This document shows, piece after piece, positions 21,612-30,312 of a stretch of 64,000 bases of DNA (its first letter is position 1; each line of letters starts with the position of its first letter). The DNA is from an uncultured Clostridia bacterium. Lineage in GTDB: Bacteria; Bacillota; Clostridia; Christensenellales; Borkfalkiaceae. The translations under genes were made by a program, and so were the position numbers. The notes beneath the pieces are model-generated. The model did no database searches. It was not told the origin of the DNA and saw nothing but the letters and a program-made list of their open reading frames with translations. The stretch covers positions 62,001 to 126,000 of the forward strand of contig CALVLN010000002.1 in assembly GCA_944338165.1 (NCBI GenBank), given 5' to 3'.

Positions 21612-24600
21612 TTACTCTGCCTTCTTTGCGGCAAGTTCGCGGATGGTGATGTCCCCCGTCGCCGCGTTCGTCTCCTCAAACGAATTGAGGGAGACGACGA
21701 ACTTATCGGGCGAGACCGCCGTATCGATGACGATGACGAGCTCCGCGCTCTCCCCCGCCGCGATGCGGACGGTCACTTCGCCGCCGACGACTTCCGCAGC
21801 CGCGCCGTTCACCGTCGCCTTCAATGCGGCGTTGGCGGCAGACGCATCGTTTTTGATGGTGATCTTGACGACCGCCGTTTCCGTACCGTTGTTGGTGATC
21901 TTCATGCGGTAGGCATTGTTCTCGCCCGGGGCGATATCCATGCCGCAGCACGCCCACTGAGCGACTGCCGCCGTGTGGCTGATGCGGATGCCGTCCGCCT
22001 TGTCGACGGTATAGTTGTCCCAGTCGTCGAAGCCTGCCGCAGAGACCTCCGTCCAGTTTTCGCCGTCATAGGCGGGCACGTCCTCCGCAGGCGCGGGCCC
22101 GGATTCACTTCCTTCCTCCTTGTCCTCGCCGCTGAACGCGATGCCGGAGACGGTCACGCTGCCGCTGTGCGTCGCCGTATCTTCGTTGGTAAACGTATCG
22201 AAATAAAGGAGCAGATTTTTGACCGCGCCCTGTGCGCCGAGCCCCGTGTAAGTAACGGTGACGGTCGCCGTTTCCCCTGCGGGAAGCGTGAAGCTCGTGC
22301 CGCCCCAGTTGGTATCGGTATAAATATCCGTGACGAGCGCGTTATCGACCGTTGCAACGATGTTGCAGACATCGGTGTTCCCCGCCTTCTGCGTCCCCTG
22401 CAGGTCGATGCGGATGCGGACGGAGCCTGCGGCGTTGTTGGTGAACGTGGCGGTAAAGGTGTTCCTGCCTGCCGCAAGCGTCTCGATATAAGCAGACACG
22501 TTCTGATACGTGCCCCCCGCAAGCGCTTCATAGGCAGCGGTAAAGCTGTCCGTCTCGCCGTTCACGCTCACGGTATAGACGCCGCCGTTGACCGTAACTT
22601 CCGCGCCGTTGACGGTAATGGTATTGGCAGGTTCAGGTTCGGGCTCGGGTTCCGGCTCGGGAACGACGACCTCTCCCTTGACGCCGAACTTCATATTGCT
22701 GACTTCCAGCGTGTTGGCATTGGATGCCTGCGGCGCTGCCGCCGTGGAATCGATCATGAGCTCGATATCGGTGAGCGTGCCCTCGTAATAGACGGCGACG
22801 TCGACCGAGCCGTTTGCGGGCACCGTGACCATGACGCCGTCCGAAACGGAGACCTGCCCTGCGCTGACAAACGCCTGTTTGGCGAGGTTCTGCCCGCCGC
22901 CGCGCAGATTGACGCGCACGGAGATCTCTTTATCCGTCTTGCTTGCGAGGGTCAGGCCAAACCAATTCTTCCCCTCTGCCTGAACGTTCTGCACATTGAC
23001 GTTGGCATAGGAATCTTTTTGCGCCGCCGTGTACGTGACGGTCAGCGTTTTCCCCGCTTCATCCGCCTCGACCGTGTAGATATCGGTGGAGGCAAACGCA
23101 AGCAGCACGGTCTCATCCCAGGCAATGCCCTCGGGGATGCCGCTCACGGGCTCCTCCGTCTCCGTGGCGCTGAACGCCATCTCCGAGAAGGTAAGCTCGC
23201 CGCTGTGTTTTGCCGTATCGTCATACGTGGAAGAATCGAGATAGAAGGTGATCGCATTCGCCCCGACGCCCGTCGAGAAGCGGATGCTTGCCGTCGCCGT
23301 TGCGCCCGCCGCCACGGTGAACCAGTCGGCGCCGCCGTACGCATAGTCGTTGCTCTGCGCAACGCAGCCCTCGACCGAGGCGCTCGTATTGCAGAAGTTG
23401 TATCCGTTGGTGCCGGCGCCCGCGGGGCAGATGACGTCCACGCGGACCTTGGCGGTCTCCGTGCCGTTGTTGGTCACCTTAAACGTGAAGGTGTTGTTGC
23501 TGCCGATGACCGCGGACACGTCGCCCGTCAGCGTCGCATATCCGTTGCCGGCAACGTCGGCATAGCTGACCGTCATCGCCTTCTTGTCCGCAGACGATTC
23601 CACCGTGTATCCCGCGCCCGTGAAGCGCACCGTCTCGCCGCCGATGAGGACGCCCTGGTTTTTGCTCGGCTCGGGCTGAACGACTTCTCCCTTGACGCCG
23701 AACTTCGTATTGGTGATCTCCAGCGTGTTCGCGTTGGTATTTTCCGCTGCCGCCGCCGTGGAATCGATCATGAGTTCGATGCCCGTGAGCGTTCCCTCGT
23801 AATAGATGACGACGTCAACGGAACCGCCCGCGGGCACGGTGACCACCGCGCCGCCGTCGATGGAGACGGCCCCTTCGCTCACGTATGCTTTTTTCACGAG
23901 GTCGCCGTCCTCGCCGCGCAGATTGACGCGCAGGGCGATGTCTTTGTCCGTCTTGCCCGCAAACGTCGCGCCGAAGTAATTTCTGCCCGCCGCGTCAAGC
24001 CCCGTCGCCTGCACGTTGGAATAGGAATTCTTTTTCGCTGCCGTATAAGTGACCGTGCTCGACTTGCTCCCTTCGTTCCCCGTCACCGTGTAGATATCGG
24101 TGGAAAGGAAGGGAATATAGACGGGCTCGTTCCAGGCGATATCCTCGGGGATGGGCTCGCTCTCCTGCGGGCCGTCCGTACCCGGCTTGGTCGTGGCGGG
24201 GTCGGCTTCGGGCTCTGCCGTCGTGGAGATATACTCGTAGTCGGAATGCCCGTCGTAATCGTCCTCAAATTCCATCATCCAGTCGTTGAGGTTTTCCGTA
24301 CCGCACCAATAATTCATGATGATGCGGCCGGGCGTGGTGGGCCATCCCTCCCCTTCCTTGACGTCGTTGCGCCATACTTTATAGACGGGCTCGTTATCGA
24401 CAAACCAGGTGATATCGTCCGGCGTCCAGCGGAAGCCGTAGTCGTGGAATTCTTCCGACGCGTCAAAGCCGAGGTCGATCCACTTTTCGTGGTTGCCGAC
24501 GCCCGCCGCGAAGTAATTGAACTGCACGCGCGTCGTATCATAGCCCAAAAACTCGATGTCGATCTCGTCCCACGGGTTTTCTTTGACGACGTTGCCGTCC

Positions 24601-25034
24601 TCATCGTACCACTTGTCGTAATCGCCCGTGCAGACAAAGAACGTGCTCGCCGTGCCGGGCGTATCGGAAGGTTTCATGCGGACGGTATAATCGCCGTACC
24701 CGTAAAAATGCGTGGTGCGCATCTCGCCGCCGAAGTATTCTGCTGTCTGCACGTTCGCCGGCTTGTCCTCTTCCTTCATCTCGGAGATGTAAAGGGACGC
24801 CATGCCGTTTTCGTAGCGGACGTTATCGGAGATCCACCAGGTGTTGAAATCGCTGCCATTCTCCCAGCCGTCGGAGGCGAAAACTTCCGAACGCGCCTCC
24901 GCGTCGCCCGTGAAGTCGGCGATGACGCGTTTGACGAGCGGCGCGTCGTTGAGGGCGCATCCCGCCAGCGTCGCCGCGCAGAAAGCGGCTGCAAGCGAAA
25001 TGCAGACTGTCTTTTTGCTTCTTGCTTTCATCAT
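21612..25034 (-). CDS. Multimodular GH16 endo-beta-glucanase lipoprotein
   Basis: A 1140-residue secreted lipoprotein with lipobox LAGC (lipidated cysteine 26). Residues about 38-270 are a GH16 domain with the catalytic motif WDEIDIEFLG at 155-164 (nucleophile E157, acid/base E161), which cuts beta-1,3 or mixed beta-1,3-1,4 glucans such as laminarin and lichenan. After a Pro/Thr/Glu linker come beta-sandwich repeats in the order A-B-A-B-C: the A units start with IPE(D/G)IAW and end with KFGVKGEV, the B units contain a VSAVIGSNNTFTFKV or AYIETLAAGRNTFTATF type core, and a C unit ends the protein. They are probably carbohydrate-binding modules but match no family I can name. A PEPEPEPEP linker lies between the second A and second B unit. 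It follows the short GH16 gene by 37 bases, with AAGGAG before the ATG. Confidence 0.9.
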   Translation of the reverse strand: MMKARSKKTVCISLAAAFCAATLAGCALNDAPLVKRVIADFTGDAEARSEVFASDGWENGSDFNTWWISDNVRYENGMASLYISEMKEEDKPANVQTAEYFGGEMRTTHFYGYGDYTVRMKPSDTPGTASTFFVCTGDYDKWYDEDGNVVKENPWDEIDIEFLGYDTTRVQFNYFAAGVGNHEKWIDLGFDASEEFHDYGFRWTPDDITWFVDNEPVYKVWRNDVKEGEGWPTTPGRIIMNYWCGTENLNDWMMEFEDDYDGHSDYEYISTTAEPEADPATTKPGTDGPQESEPIPEDIAWNEPVYIPFLSTDIYTVTGNEGSKSSTVTYTAAKKNSYSNVQATGLDAAGRNYFGATFAGKTDKDIALRVNLRGEDGDLVKKAYVSEGAVSIDGGAVVTVPAGGSVDVVIYYEGTLTGIELMIDSTAAAAENTNANTLEITNTKFGVKGEVVQPEPSKNQGVLIGGETVRFTGAGYTVESSADKKAMTVSYADVAGNGYATLTGDVSAVIGSNNTFTFKVTNNGTETAKVRVDVICPAGAGTNGYNFCNTSASVEGCVAQSNDYAYGGADWFTVAAGATATASIRFSTGVGANAITFYLDSSTYDDTAKHSGELTFSEMAFSATETEEPVSGIPEGIAWDETVLLAFASTDIYTVEADEAGKTLTVTYTAAQKDSYANVNVQNVQAEGKNWFGLTLASKTDKEISVRVNLRGGGQNLAKQAFVSAGQVSVSDGVMVTVPANGSVDVAVYYEGTLTDIELMIDSTAAAPQASNANTLEVSNMKFGVKGEVVVPEPEPEPEPEPANTITVNGAEVTVNGGVYTVSVNGETDSFTAAYEALAGGTYQNVSAYIETLAAGRNTFTATFTNNAAGSVRIRIDLQGTQKAGNTDVCNIVATVDNALVTDIYTDTNWGGTSFTLPAGETATVTVTYTGLGAQGAVKNLLLYFDTFTNEDTATHSGSVTVSGIAFSGEDKEEGSESGPAPAEDVPAYDGENWTEVSAAGFDDWDNYTVDKADGIRISHTAAVAQWACCGMDIAPGENNAYRMKITNNGTETAVVKITIKNDASAANAALKATVNGAAAEVVGGEVTVRIAAGESAELVIVIDTAVSPDKFVVSLNSFEETNAATGDITIRELAAKKAE

Positions 25035-25071
25035 GTTTCTCCTTATCTATTTTTTTATAACGCTTTCGATT

Positions 25072-25923
25072 TTATGCGGCCTTGAAGCCGATCCATTTGT
25101 ACGCCGCGGGGGCGACGGGGTACACGCCGTCAAATACGCCCGACCAATCGCCCACCTCCTCGGGCTTGCCCTGCCAGGCGTTGATCATGATGCGCCCGGG
25201 CGTCTGCGGAATGTTCTCCTCCGCGCGGTAGACGGGCGTGCCGTCCACATACCAGGTGATGGATCCCGCCGTCCAGAGGAACGCGTATTCGTGGAACGCC
25301 TCCGAGGCGTCAAAGCTGAGATCGTAGAGATATTCGTGTTCCCCCACGCCGTTTGTGTAGTAATTGAACTGCACCTGCGTGGTGTCGTTGCCCAGGAATT
25401 CAATGTCGATCTCATCCCAGGGGTTGTGCTCGCTCGGGCCCGTATAGGTGAAAAAGGAGCTGACGACGCCTGATTTTTTGATCGCCTTCATGCGCACCGA
25501 ATAGTACCCGAACCCGTAATGCGCCCGCGAACGGTATTCTGCGCCGAGGTTGCCGCGCCCGTCCTGCGTGAGCCACAGCTCGAGGCTGCCTTCCGCGCCG
25601 TTCTGCCGCACGTTGGAAGCGCTCCAGACGCAGTCGAACATGCCGCCGTTTGACCAACCGTCCGACGCATAGAACGCATCCGACATCCCGAGGGAAAAGT
25701 CGGCGATCTTGTCCCCTTCGCCGCTGTAATCATCCCCGAGGGAAGGCGGATCCGGCTCCGGCTGCACGGAAGGCCCGCTCGGGCCGCCGAGGCCGCCGTC
25801 CGGGCCGCTCGGCCCGCTCTCCTCCCGTTCGGGAGAAGGTGTGCAGCCCGAAAGGCCGAAGCAGAAACTCAAACACAAAATCAATGTAAAAATTGTTGCT
25901 TTCAAACATTTTTTGCACATCAT
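25072..25923 (-). CDS. GH16 endo-beta-glucanase lipoprotein (short form)
   Basis: A 283-residue single-domain relative of the next gene. Signal peptide with lipobox LSGC (cysteine 27), a Gly/Pro/Ser linker to about residue 70, then GH16 with WDEIDIEFLGND at 169-180. Close pairwise similarity to the GH16 domain of the longer protein in the segments DEIDIEFLG, QFNYY/F, FHEYAF/FHDYGF and TPGRIMIN/TPGRIIMN shows duplication. First gene of the operon GH16-GH16-GH3. It begins with ATGATG, without a Shine-Dalgarno sequence, nine bases after the -10 box of its promoter, so the message may be leaderless. Beta-glucan breakdown at the cell surface is the likely role. Confidence 0.9.
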   Translation of the reverse strand: MMCKKCLKATIFTLILCLSFCFGLSGCTPSPEREESGPSGPDGGLGGPSGPSVQPEPDPPSLGDDYSGEGDKIADFSLGMSDAFYASDGWSNGGMFDCVWSASNVRQNGAEGSLELWLTQDGRGNLGAEYRSRAHYGFGYYSVRMKAIKKSGVVSSFFTYTGPSEHNPWDEIDIEFLGNDTTQVQFNYYTNGVGEHEYLYDLSFDASEAFHEYAFLWTAGSITWYVDGTPVYRAEENIPQTPGRIMINAWQGKPEEVGDWSGVFDGVYPVAPAAYKWIGFKAA

Positions 25924-25932
25924 ATTACAAAC

Positions 25933-25961
25933 ACTATAAAACGGGGGCTGAACATTGTCAA
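25933..25961 (-). promoter_or_regulatory. Promoter of the beta-glucanase operon
   Basis: TTGACA, 17 bases, TATAGT. The -35 box lies in the loop and the spacer in the descending arm of the upstream terminator hairpin. The expected start is only about two bases before the ATG. Confidence 0.75.
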
Positions 25962-25970
25962 CCCCCGTTT
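25938..25970 (-). terminator. Terminator of the histidine kinase gene
   Basis: AAACGGGGG and CCCCCGTTT arms with a 14-base loop, followed on the minus strand by TTTTA. It overlaps the glucanase promoter. Confidence 0.75.
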
Positions 25971-26024
25971 CTTAATCTGCAATATTTTTACTTGTTTTGC
26001 GTCTGGACGCCCCTTTCCGCCCGT

Positions 26025-27392
26025 TCAGACGCCCGGAAAGAGGATGGTGAGGCGGAAAACGCCGCCCGATGCGGAAACGGCGAGTTCGCCGCCGTATTTG
26101 CGGGCGATGAGCCGCATGTTGCGCATGCCGAAGCCGTGTTCCGCCTTATCCCCCTTGGTGGTGGAAGGCAGGCCGCCCTCGAAGGCGAGGTCGCCTTCAT
26201 AATAGTTCTCCTCCTCGACGAGCAGCATGCCGCCGCGCGTGCGCACGATGACGGAGATCACGCGCTTCTCTCGGTCGCCGATGCGGGAAACGGCTTCCAG
26301 CGCGTTGTCGATGAGGTTGCCGAACAGGCAGTACAGATCGCCGTCCTCCAGAAAGGCGAGCTTCTCCCCGTCCGCCATGCAGGAGAAACGGATGCCGTTC
26401 TGCTCGCAGAAGAGGCTCTTTTCCGTCAGGAGCACGTCGAGGAGCGGGTTGCCCGTCTCCACCTTGGCATCGTAAATGGAGACGGCGTCGCGCAAGTCCT
26501 CTACCGTGTCGGGCGGGACGCCGCCCTGCCCCGCGAGCATGGCGCCGATCTTATATTTGATATCGTGGCATTTGAGGTTGATGCGGTCGATGGCGTCGCG
26601 CGAGAGTTCGTACTGCCGCTCGCTTTGACGGATGGCGTCCTGCAGCTGCTCGACTTCGCGGCGCAGCTCCCGCCCTTCGAGCGTGCGGAAGATAAGCAGC
26701 AAAATGGCAATGCAGCAGGCGACGGCGGAAAGATTCCCCGTCTGCCGCAGCACGTAATACGCAAATTCGGCATAGGCGTTTTCCTGCCCGGGGATGCTCA
26801 GCTGCGCGAAGTATACGTCCTCAAACGAGCAGAGCACGATGGTAAAGAGCAGGATAAATACGGAGATCGCGAGCATGCGCACGTCCAGCTTGCACTCGCC
26901 GAGGCGGCGCGTGATCCTGCGAATGTAACACGCATACAGAAGCGCGACGCAGCATGCAAAGAAGGCGTAATAGACGAGCCGGTAATACAGCCAATACCGC
27001 TCCCCCCAGCCATTGAAGAGGCGTGCCTGCTCCCCCGCGCACCAGAAGACGAGGAATCCCTTATAGGTGAGATTCTGCGCCGCATAGGCGAGCGAACAGC
27101 CGTACAGGATCTTTTTGGTCGGTTCGCGCAGGCAGAGGCGGACGTGCAGGAACGACGCACCGAAAAGCAGCACGTAGACGAGGATGCGTCCCCACGCCGT
27201 CAGCCCGATAAAATAATATACGAACGACATCGCAAAGGCAAAGAGCGCCATCGCCGCAAATCCGAGCGCAAGGCGCAGCCGGAACGACCCCGTACGGGCG
27301 AGCCGACGCATGGTGAGAAAGTAATAGAGATACAGCTCGAACAGAAATTCGAGCATGATGTTCGAATAAACGGCGAGAACTTCCCCGATCAC
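26025..27392 (-). CDS. Sensor histidine kinase, AgrC/LytS-like
   Basis: A 455-residue kinase with six to seven membrane helices in the first 235 residues, a short coiled-coil (RTLEGRELRREVEQLQDAIRQSER), and a HPK10-type catalytic part: phosphoacceptor H276 in LKCHDIKYKI, N-box NLIDNALEAV near residue 362, and GFGMRNM near residue 425. This class usually senses peptides or cell-envelope signals through the membrane helices. The GTG at 27392 is chosen because it overlaps the regulator's stop codon (GTGA) and has GGGGGA before it. Forms a two-gene operon with the LytTR regulator. Confidence 0.9.
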   Translation of the reverse strand: MIGEVLAVYSNIMLEFLFELYLYYFLTMRRLARTGSFRLRLALGFAAMALFAFAMSFVYYFIGLTAWGRILVYVLLFGASFLHVRLCLREPTKKILYGCSLAYAAQNLTYKGFLVFWCAGEQARLFNGWGERYWLYYRLVYYAFFACCVALLYACYIRRITRRLGECKLDVRMLAISVFILLFTIVLCSFEDVYFAQLSIPGQENAYAEFAYYVLRQTGNLSAVACCIAILLLIFRTLEGRELRREVEQLQDAIRQSERQYELSRDAIDRINLKCHDIKYKIGAMLAGQGGVPPDTVEDLRDAVSIYDAKVETGNPLLDVLLTEKSLFCEQNGIRFSCMADGEKLAFLEDGDLYCLFGNLIDNALEAVSRIGDREKRVISVIVRTRGGMLLVEEENYYEGDLAFEGGLPSTTKGDKAEHGFGMRNMRLIARKYGGELAVSASGGVFRLTILFPGV

Positions 27393-28105
27393 GGCGTCCC
27401 CCCTTTGCCCGCAAACCACGCCGCAAGCCCTTCGAGGAAGGCGGCGCGCTTGGGACGGCTGATCTGAAGCGTCGCATTCCCCACCTGCACCTCCTGCCCC
27501 TTGACCTTGACGACGAAGCGCGGGTTGACGAGGTAACAGTTGTTGCAGCGCAGAAATCCGTAGGGTGCAAGCTGTCTTTCCGCGCCGGAGAGGGCGCCCG
27601 TCATCTCAACGACGTCGTCCACGAGGTGATAATACAGCCTGTGGCTGATGATTTCCACATACATGAGGCGGTCGGTGGAAAGGCGGCACATGCCGCCGGG
27701 AAGCGCAAGGGAGATGCTGCGCTCCTCGTTCATCACGTAAAGATCGAGCGCCTTGCGGAATTTCAGCAAAAAATCGTAATAGGCGACGGGTTTTACCAGA
27801 AAACCCACGGCGTCCACCTCGTAGCCCTTTTGGGCAAATTGCACGAGGCTGGTGATGAAGAGCACGGAGATCGTGCGGTCCAGCGCGCGGAGACGGACTG
27901 CCGCGTCCATCCCGTTCGTTCCCGGCATCTGAATATCCATAAACACCACGGCGTACACCGGACTGTATCCGCTCAAAAACTCATCCGCGCTGGAAAACCG
28001 CTGCACTTCAAAGCGCTGGCCGGATTCCTCCTCGTACCGCGCGATGTAGGAGATGAGCTGTTCGGCGGCACGCTCTTCGTCCTCGACGATGGCGATGCGT
28101 TTCAT
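27389..28105 (-). CDS. LytTR-family response regulator
   Basis: A 238-residue regulator: receiver domain with acidic pocket VEDEE (residues 7-11), phosphoacceptor D57 in VVFMDIQMPGTNG, and the lysine in LVKPVAYY; then a LytTR DNA-binding domain from about residue 140 (LMYVEIISHRLYYHL ... FLRCNNCYLVNPRFV). LytTR proteins bind pairs of short direct repeats. ATG at 28105; an upstream in-frame start is less likely because it lacks a binding site. The pair lies just upstream of the glucanase operon and may regulate it, although a terminator separates them. Confidence 0.92.
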   Translation of the reverse strand: MKRIAIVEDEERAAEQLISYIARYEEESGQRFEVQRFSSADEFLSGYSPVYAVVFMDIQMPGTNGMDAAVRLRALDRTISVLFITSLVQFAQKGYEVDAVGFLVKPVAYYDFLLKFRKALDLYVMNEERSISLALPGGMCRLSTDRLMYVEIISHRLYYHLVDDVVEMTGALSGAERQLAPYGFLRCNNCYLVNPRFVVKVKGQEVQVGNATLQISRPKRAAFLEGLAAWFAGKGGTP

Positions 28106-28162
28106 TCCCCGTTTCCCCCTTTGACGGCACAAATCACCGCATTTTTTACATTCCCTGCCCTT

Positions 28163-28191
28163 ATTTTACCATCGGAACGAGCGTTTGTCAA
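28163..28191 (-). promoter_or_regulatory. Promoter of the two-component operon
   Basis: TTGACA, 17 bases, TAAAAT, about 58 bases before the regulator ATG. Confidence 0.75.
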
Positions 28192-28235
28192 TATGGAGAA
28201 ACGGGGTTTTGCCCATCGGGCGCGCGCCGTCTGCA

Positions 28236-28263
28236 CAAAAAAACCGAGGGATCCCCCCCTCGG
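28236..28263 (-). terminator. Terminator of the C_GCAxxG_C_C gene
   Basis: CCGAGGG / CCCTCGG stem with a six-base loop, then seven T residues on the minus strand. Confidence 0.85.
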
Positions 28264-28279
28264 CTGTCCGCGCGTCTGC

Positions 28280-28726
28280 TTATGAGATCCTGCCGCGTTC
28301 GGCGCAGATCTGTTCCAGGATCTCCGCCGCATCGTACACGAGGTCCGGACACGGCCGTTTGCGGTAATATTCCGGCGTGCGCGCCTCCGCCTGCGGCGCG
28401 GCAGAGACGGCAACCCCCGCGCCGGAGAGCAGTTCGCCGCAGTTGATGCTGCCGTTCTTCTCCCGGAACCGCCGCGCGATCTCCTGCACGAGGGCATACA
28501 TCTCGTTTTTCCCGCAATCGGGAAAAAGAAGCCCCGCCGTCATCGCCGCCCCCGAAACGCCGCCGCACGTCTGGCGCAGGCGGGAAAGCCCGCCGCCCAT
28601 GGGCAGCGTCGCCGCCTTCAGCGTCTCTTCCGGGACGTCAAGGAGATCGGCAAAGGCAAGCGCGACCGCCTGCGCGCAATTATAGCCGCTCTTGAAATAA
28701 TTTTTCGCCTGTTCTGCTCTCGTCAT
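28280..28726 (-). CDS. C_GCAxxG_C_C family redox protein
   Basis: A 148-residue member of the family named for its cysteine pattern: GYNCAQAVALAF near residues 14-25 (the GxxCAQ core), MGGGLSRLRQTCGGVSGAAM near 43-62, a third cysteine in FPDCGKNEM, and INCGELL near 96. The function of the family is not established; a redox-active or metal-binding role in anaerobes is supposed. AGGAG precedes the ATG. Single gene. Confidence 0.9.
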   Translation of the reverse strand: MTRAEQAKNYFKSGYNCAQAVALAFADLLDVPEETLKAATLPMGGGLSRLRQTCGGVSGAAMTAGLLFPDCGKNEMYALVQEIARRFREKNGSINCGELLSGAGVAVSAAPQAEARTPEYYRKRPCPDLVYDAAEILEQICAERGRIS

Positions 28727-28840
28727 TTTACTTTCTCCTCCAAAGATGATATACTATGAGAGTAATACGAACCCGATCAAAAGCGCCAATTTTGATGAAC
28801 GGCAAGACGCCAAAAAGATGCCGCAAAAGGCGGGTTCGCA

Positions 28841-29371
28841 TTGTTCACTTACGGTATGCCTATGATCGAACTATTCCGCACCTTTCAGCCGCAGCCGGAC
28901 AGCCTCAGCGCGGTCAAAGAGCTGCTTTCCGCCGTCTGCGGCATTCAATCGCCCGTCATCCTGCGCACGCCGCAGGGCAAGCCGTACCTCGACGGGAATG
29001 CGCTTTTCTTCAGCGTCGCGCACAGCGGGGCGCTGTTTGCCGTGGCGGTATCCGATCGCCCCGTAGGGCTGGATGCGGAACGGCGCACGCATAAGCGATA
29101 TCCCGCCCTCACCCGCCGGCTGACGGAGGAAGAACGGCGGGAAGACTTGCTGAAATTATGGACGGCAAAGGAAGCCTACGTCAAATATGCGGATTCCACG
29201 CTTGCGCGGGAGCTGCCCTCCCTCGTCTATGAACGGGGCGCGCTGCTCAAGGGCGGCTTGCGGCTGCCCGTCTCGCTCAATCATGCGGAACGGGAGGGAT
29301 ACGTATACGCCGTATGCAGCGGATCCCCCCTCCATGTCCGCTTCCGCAGCTTCGACGGAACGCCGCTGTGA
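28841..29371 (+). CDS. 4'-phosphopantetheinyl transferase, Sfp-like
   Basis: A 176-residue transferase that moves phosphopantetheine from CoA to a carrier protein serine. The two signature motifs are present: VGLDAER near residue 75 (usual vGiDie) with the magnesium-binding aspartate, and LWTAKEAYVKYAD near residue 107 (usual WtxKEAxxK). It is shorter than Sfp (about 224 residues), like many Clostridia forms. The start is uncertain: TTG at 28841 has AAAGGCGGG upstream, while ATG codons at 28856 and 28862 lack a binding site. No polyketide, peptide synthetase or carrier gene is nearby. Confidence 0.85.
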   Translation: MFTYGMPMIELFRTFQPQPDSLSAVKELLSAVCGIQSPVILRTPQGKPYLDGNALFFSVAHSGALFAVAVSDRPVGLDAERRTHKRYPALTRRLTEEERREDLLKLWTAKEAYVKYADSTLARELPSLVYERGALLKGGLRLPVSLNHAEREGYVYAVCSGSPLHVRFRSFDGTPL

Positions 29372-29419
29372 CGCGGTACATGCCCGCCGTATCCGCCTTG
29401 ATAAACGGCATTTCCTCAG

Positions 29420-29440
29420 ACATGGCTATGCCGTTGTTTA
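29420..29440 (-). repeat. 3'-UTR motif, copy 1
   Basis: Reading along the upstream minus-strand gene: AACGGCATAGCCATGTCTGA directly after the MBL stop codon. See the copies at 34234, 36831 and 62823. Confidence 0.5.
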
Positions 29441-30217
29441 TATTTCATACCATTCGCCCTCGCGCGGGATCACGCATTTTACTTCGGGGAACCGCTCCGC
29501 GACGGCAGATACGATCGGCGGCAGCGCGACCGTCTCCGTGACGGGCGGCATGGCGTCGTCGAAATGATCAAAAAACAGCGTCTTGGGGCGAAAGGTCTCC
29601 ATAAAGGGCATGATATACTTCTGCATGTTCCGCCGCCCTTGACAGGGGAAGACCAGCATATCCACCCCCGTCGGATATTCGGTGTCCGCATCCATCCCCG
29701 CCGAACCGAGCACGAGAACGCGCTGCCCCGCATGGCAAAATTCCACGGCGAGGATATCTTCCGCGGCGATGCGGAACCGCCTGTTTTCCCGCAGGAGCGC
29801 CGCCGCCTTTTTCCAGTCGGAGGGACGTTTCAGCCGCGAAAGCGCGGAAAAAACCGTTCCCGCATCAAATTTGCAATGCCTGCCCTGATAGAAATTGACC
29901 GAGATCCCGCCGATGCGCACCTGCCGGTTGACGGCAACGGGCGTCATGGCGTCGGTGGGGATCGCATTCCGCTCTGCAAGCGCGATGCCCGCCTCCGGCA
30001 CGTATACGGCGCGCAGCCCCGCCGCGATGACGGCGCCGATATCGGCAAAGTGATCGAAGTGCGGATGCGTGATGACGCAGGCGTCGGCTGCCGCCGCTTC
30101 CCGAAGCGGAAAGGGCGGGAGCGCGGGGTTGGACGCCTTCAGATACGGATCGACGAGGATGCGGGTATCCCCGCCTTCGAGCATGATGCTTGCCGTTCCG
30201 TACCACTTGATCCTCAT
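29438..30217 (-). CDS. MBL-fold metal-dependent hydrolase
   Basis: A 259-residue metallo-beta-lactamase-fold protein of the type often labelled UPF0173/L-ascorbate-6-phosphate lactonase-like. The metal motif is THPHFDHF near residue 50; later ligands can be seen at GRHCKFD and FFDHFDDA. No signal peptide. ATG at 30217 follows GGAGGGCGGTT. Stands alone, convergent with the phosphopantetheinyl transferase. Substrate unknown. Confidence 0.85.
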   Translation of the reverse strand: MRIKWYGTASIMLEGGDTRILVDPYLKASNPALPPFPLREAAAADACVITHPHFDHFADIGAVIAAGLRAVYVPEAGIALAERNAIPTDAMTPVAVNRQVRIGGISVNFYQGRHCKFDAGTVFSALSRLKRPSDWKKAAALLRENRRFRIAAEDILAVEFCHAGQRVLVLGSAGMDADTEYPTGVDMLVFPCQGRRNMQKYIMPFMETFRPKTLFFDHFDDAMPPVTETVALPPIVSAVAERFPEVKCVIPREGEWYEI

Positions 30218-30242
30218 AACCGCCCTCCGCTCATTATTATAC

Positions 30243-30285
30243 AAAAAAACCGCCGTTTTTTCAAGCGCTGAACGGCGGCTTTTTA
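30243..30285 (-). terminator. Terminator of the ferritin-like gene
   Basis: CCGCCGTT and AACGGCGG arms with flanking A and T tracts; 28 bases after the stop codon. Confidence 0.85.
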
Positions 30286-30312
30286 TAATTTCTGCAGCGC
30301 GATCCGCGCCGG

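Noticed and set aside
21573..25085. An 1170-codon open frame antisense to the long GH16 gene
   Set aside because: Shadow of biased codon use; the minus-strand frame has a lipobox, GH16 catalytic motif and modular repeats.
28756..29094. A separate gene in another frame over the phosphopantetheinyl transferase
   Set aside because: Arg-rich shadow translation with no start signal; the overlapping frame has both family motifs.
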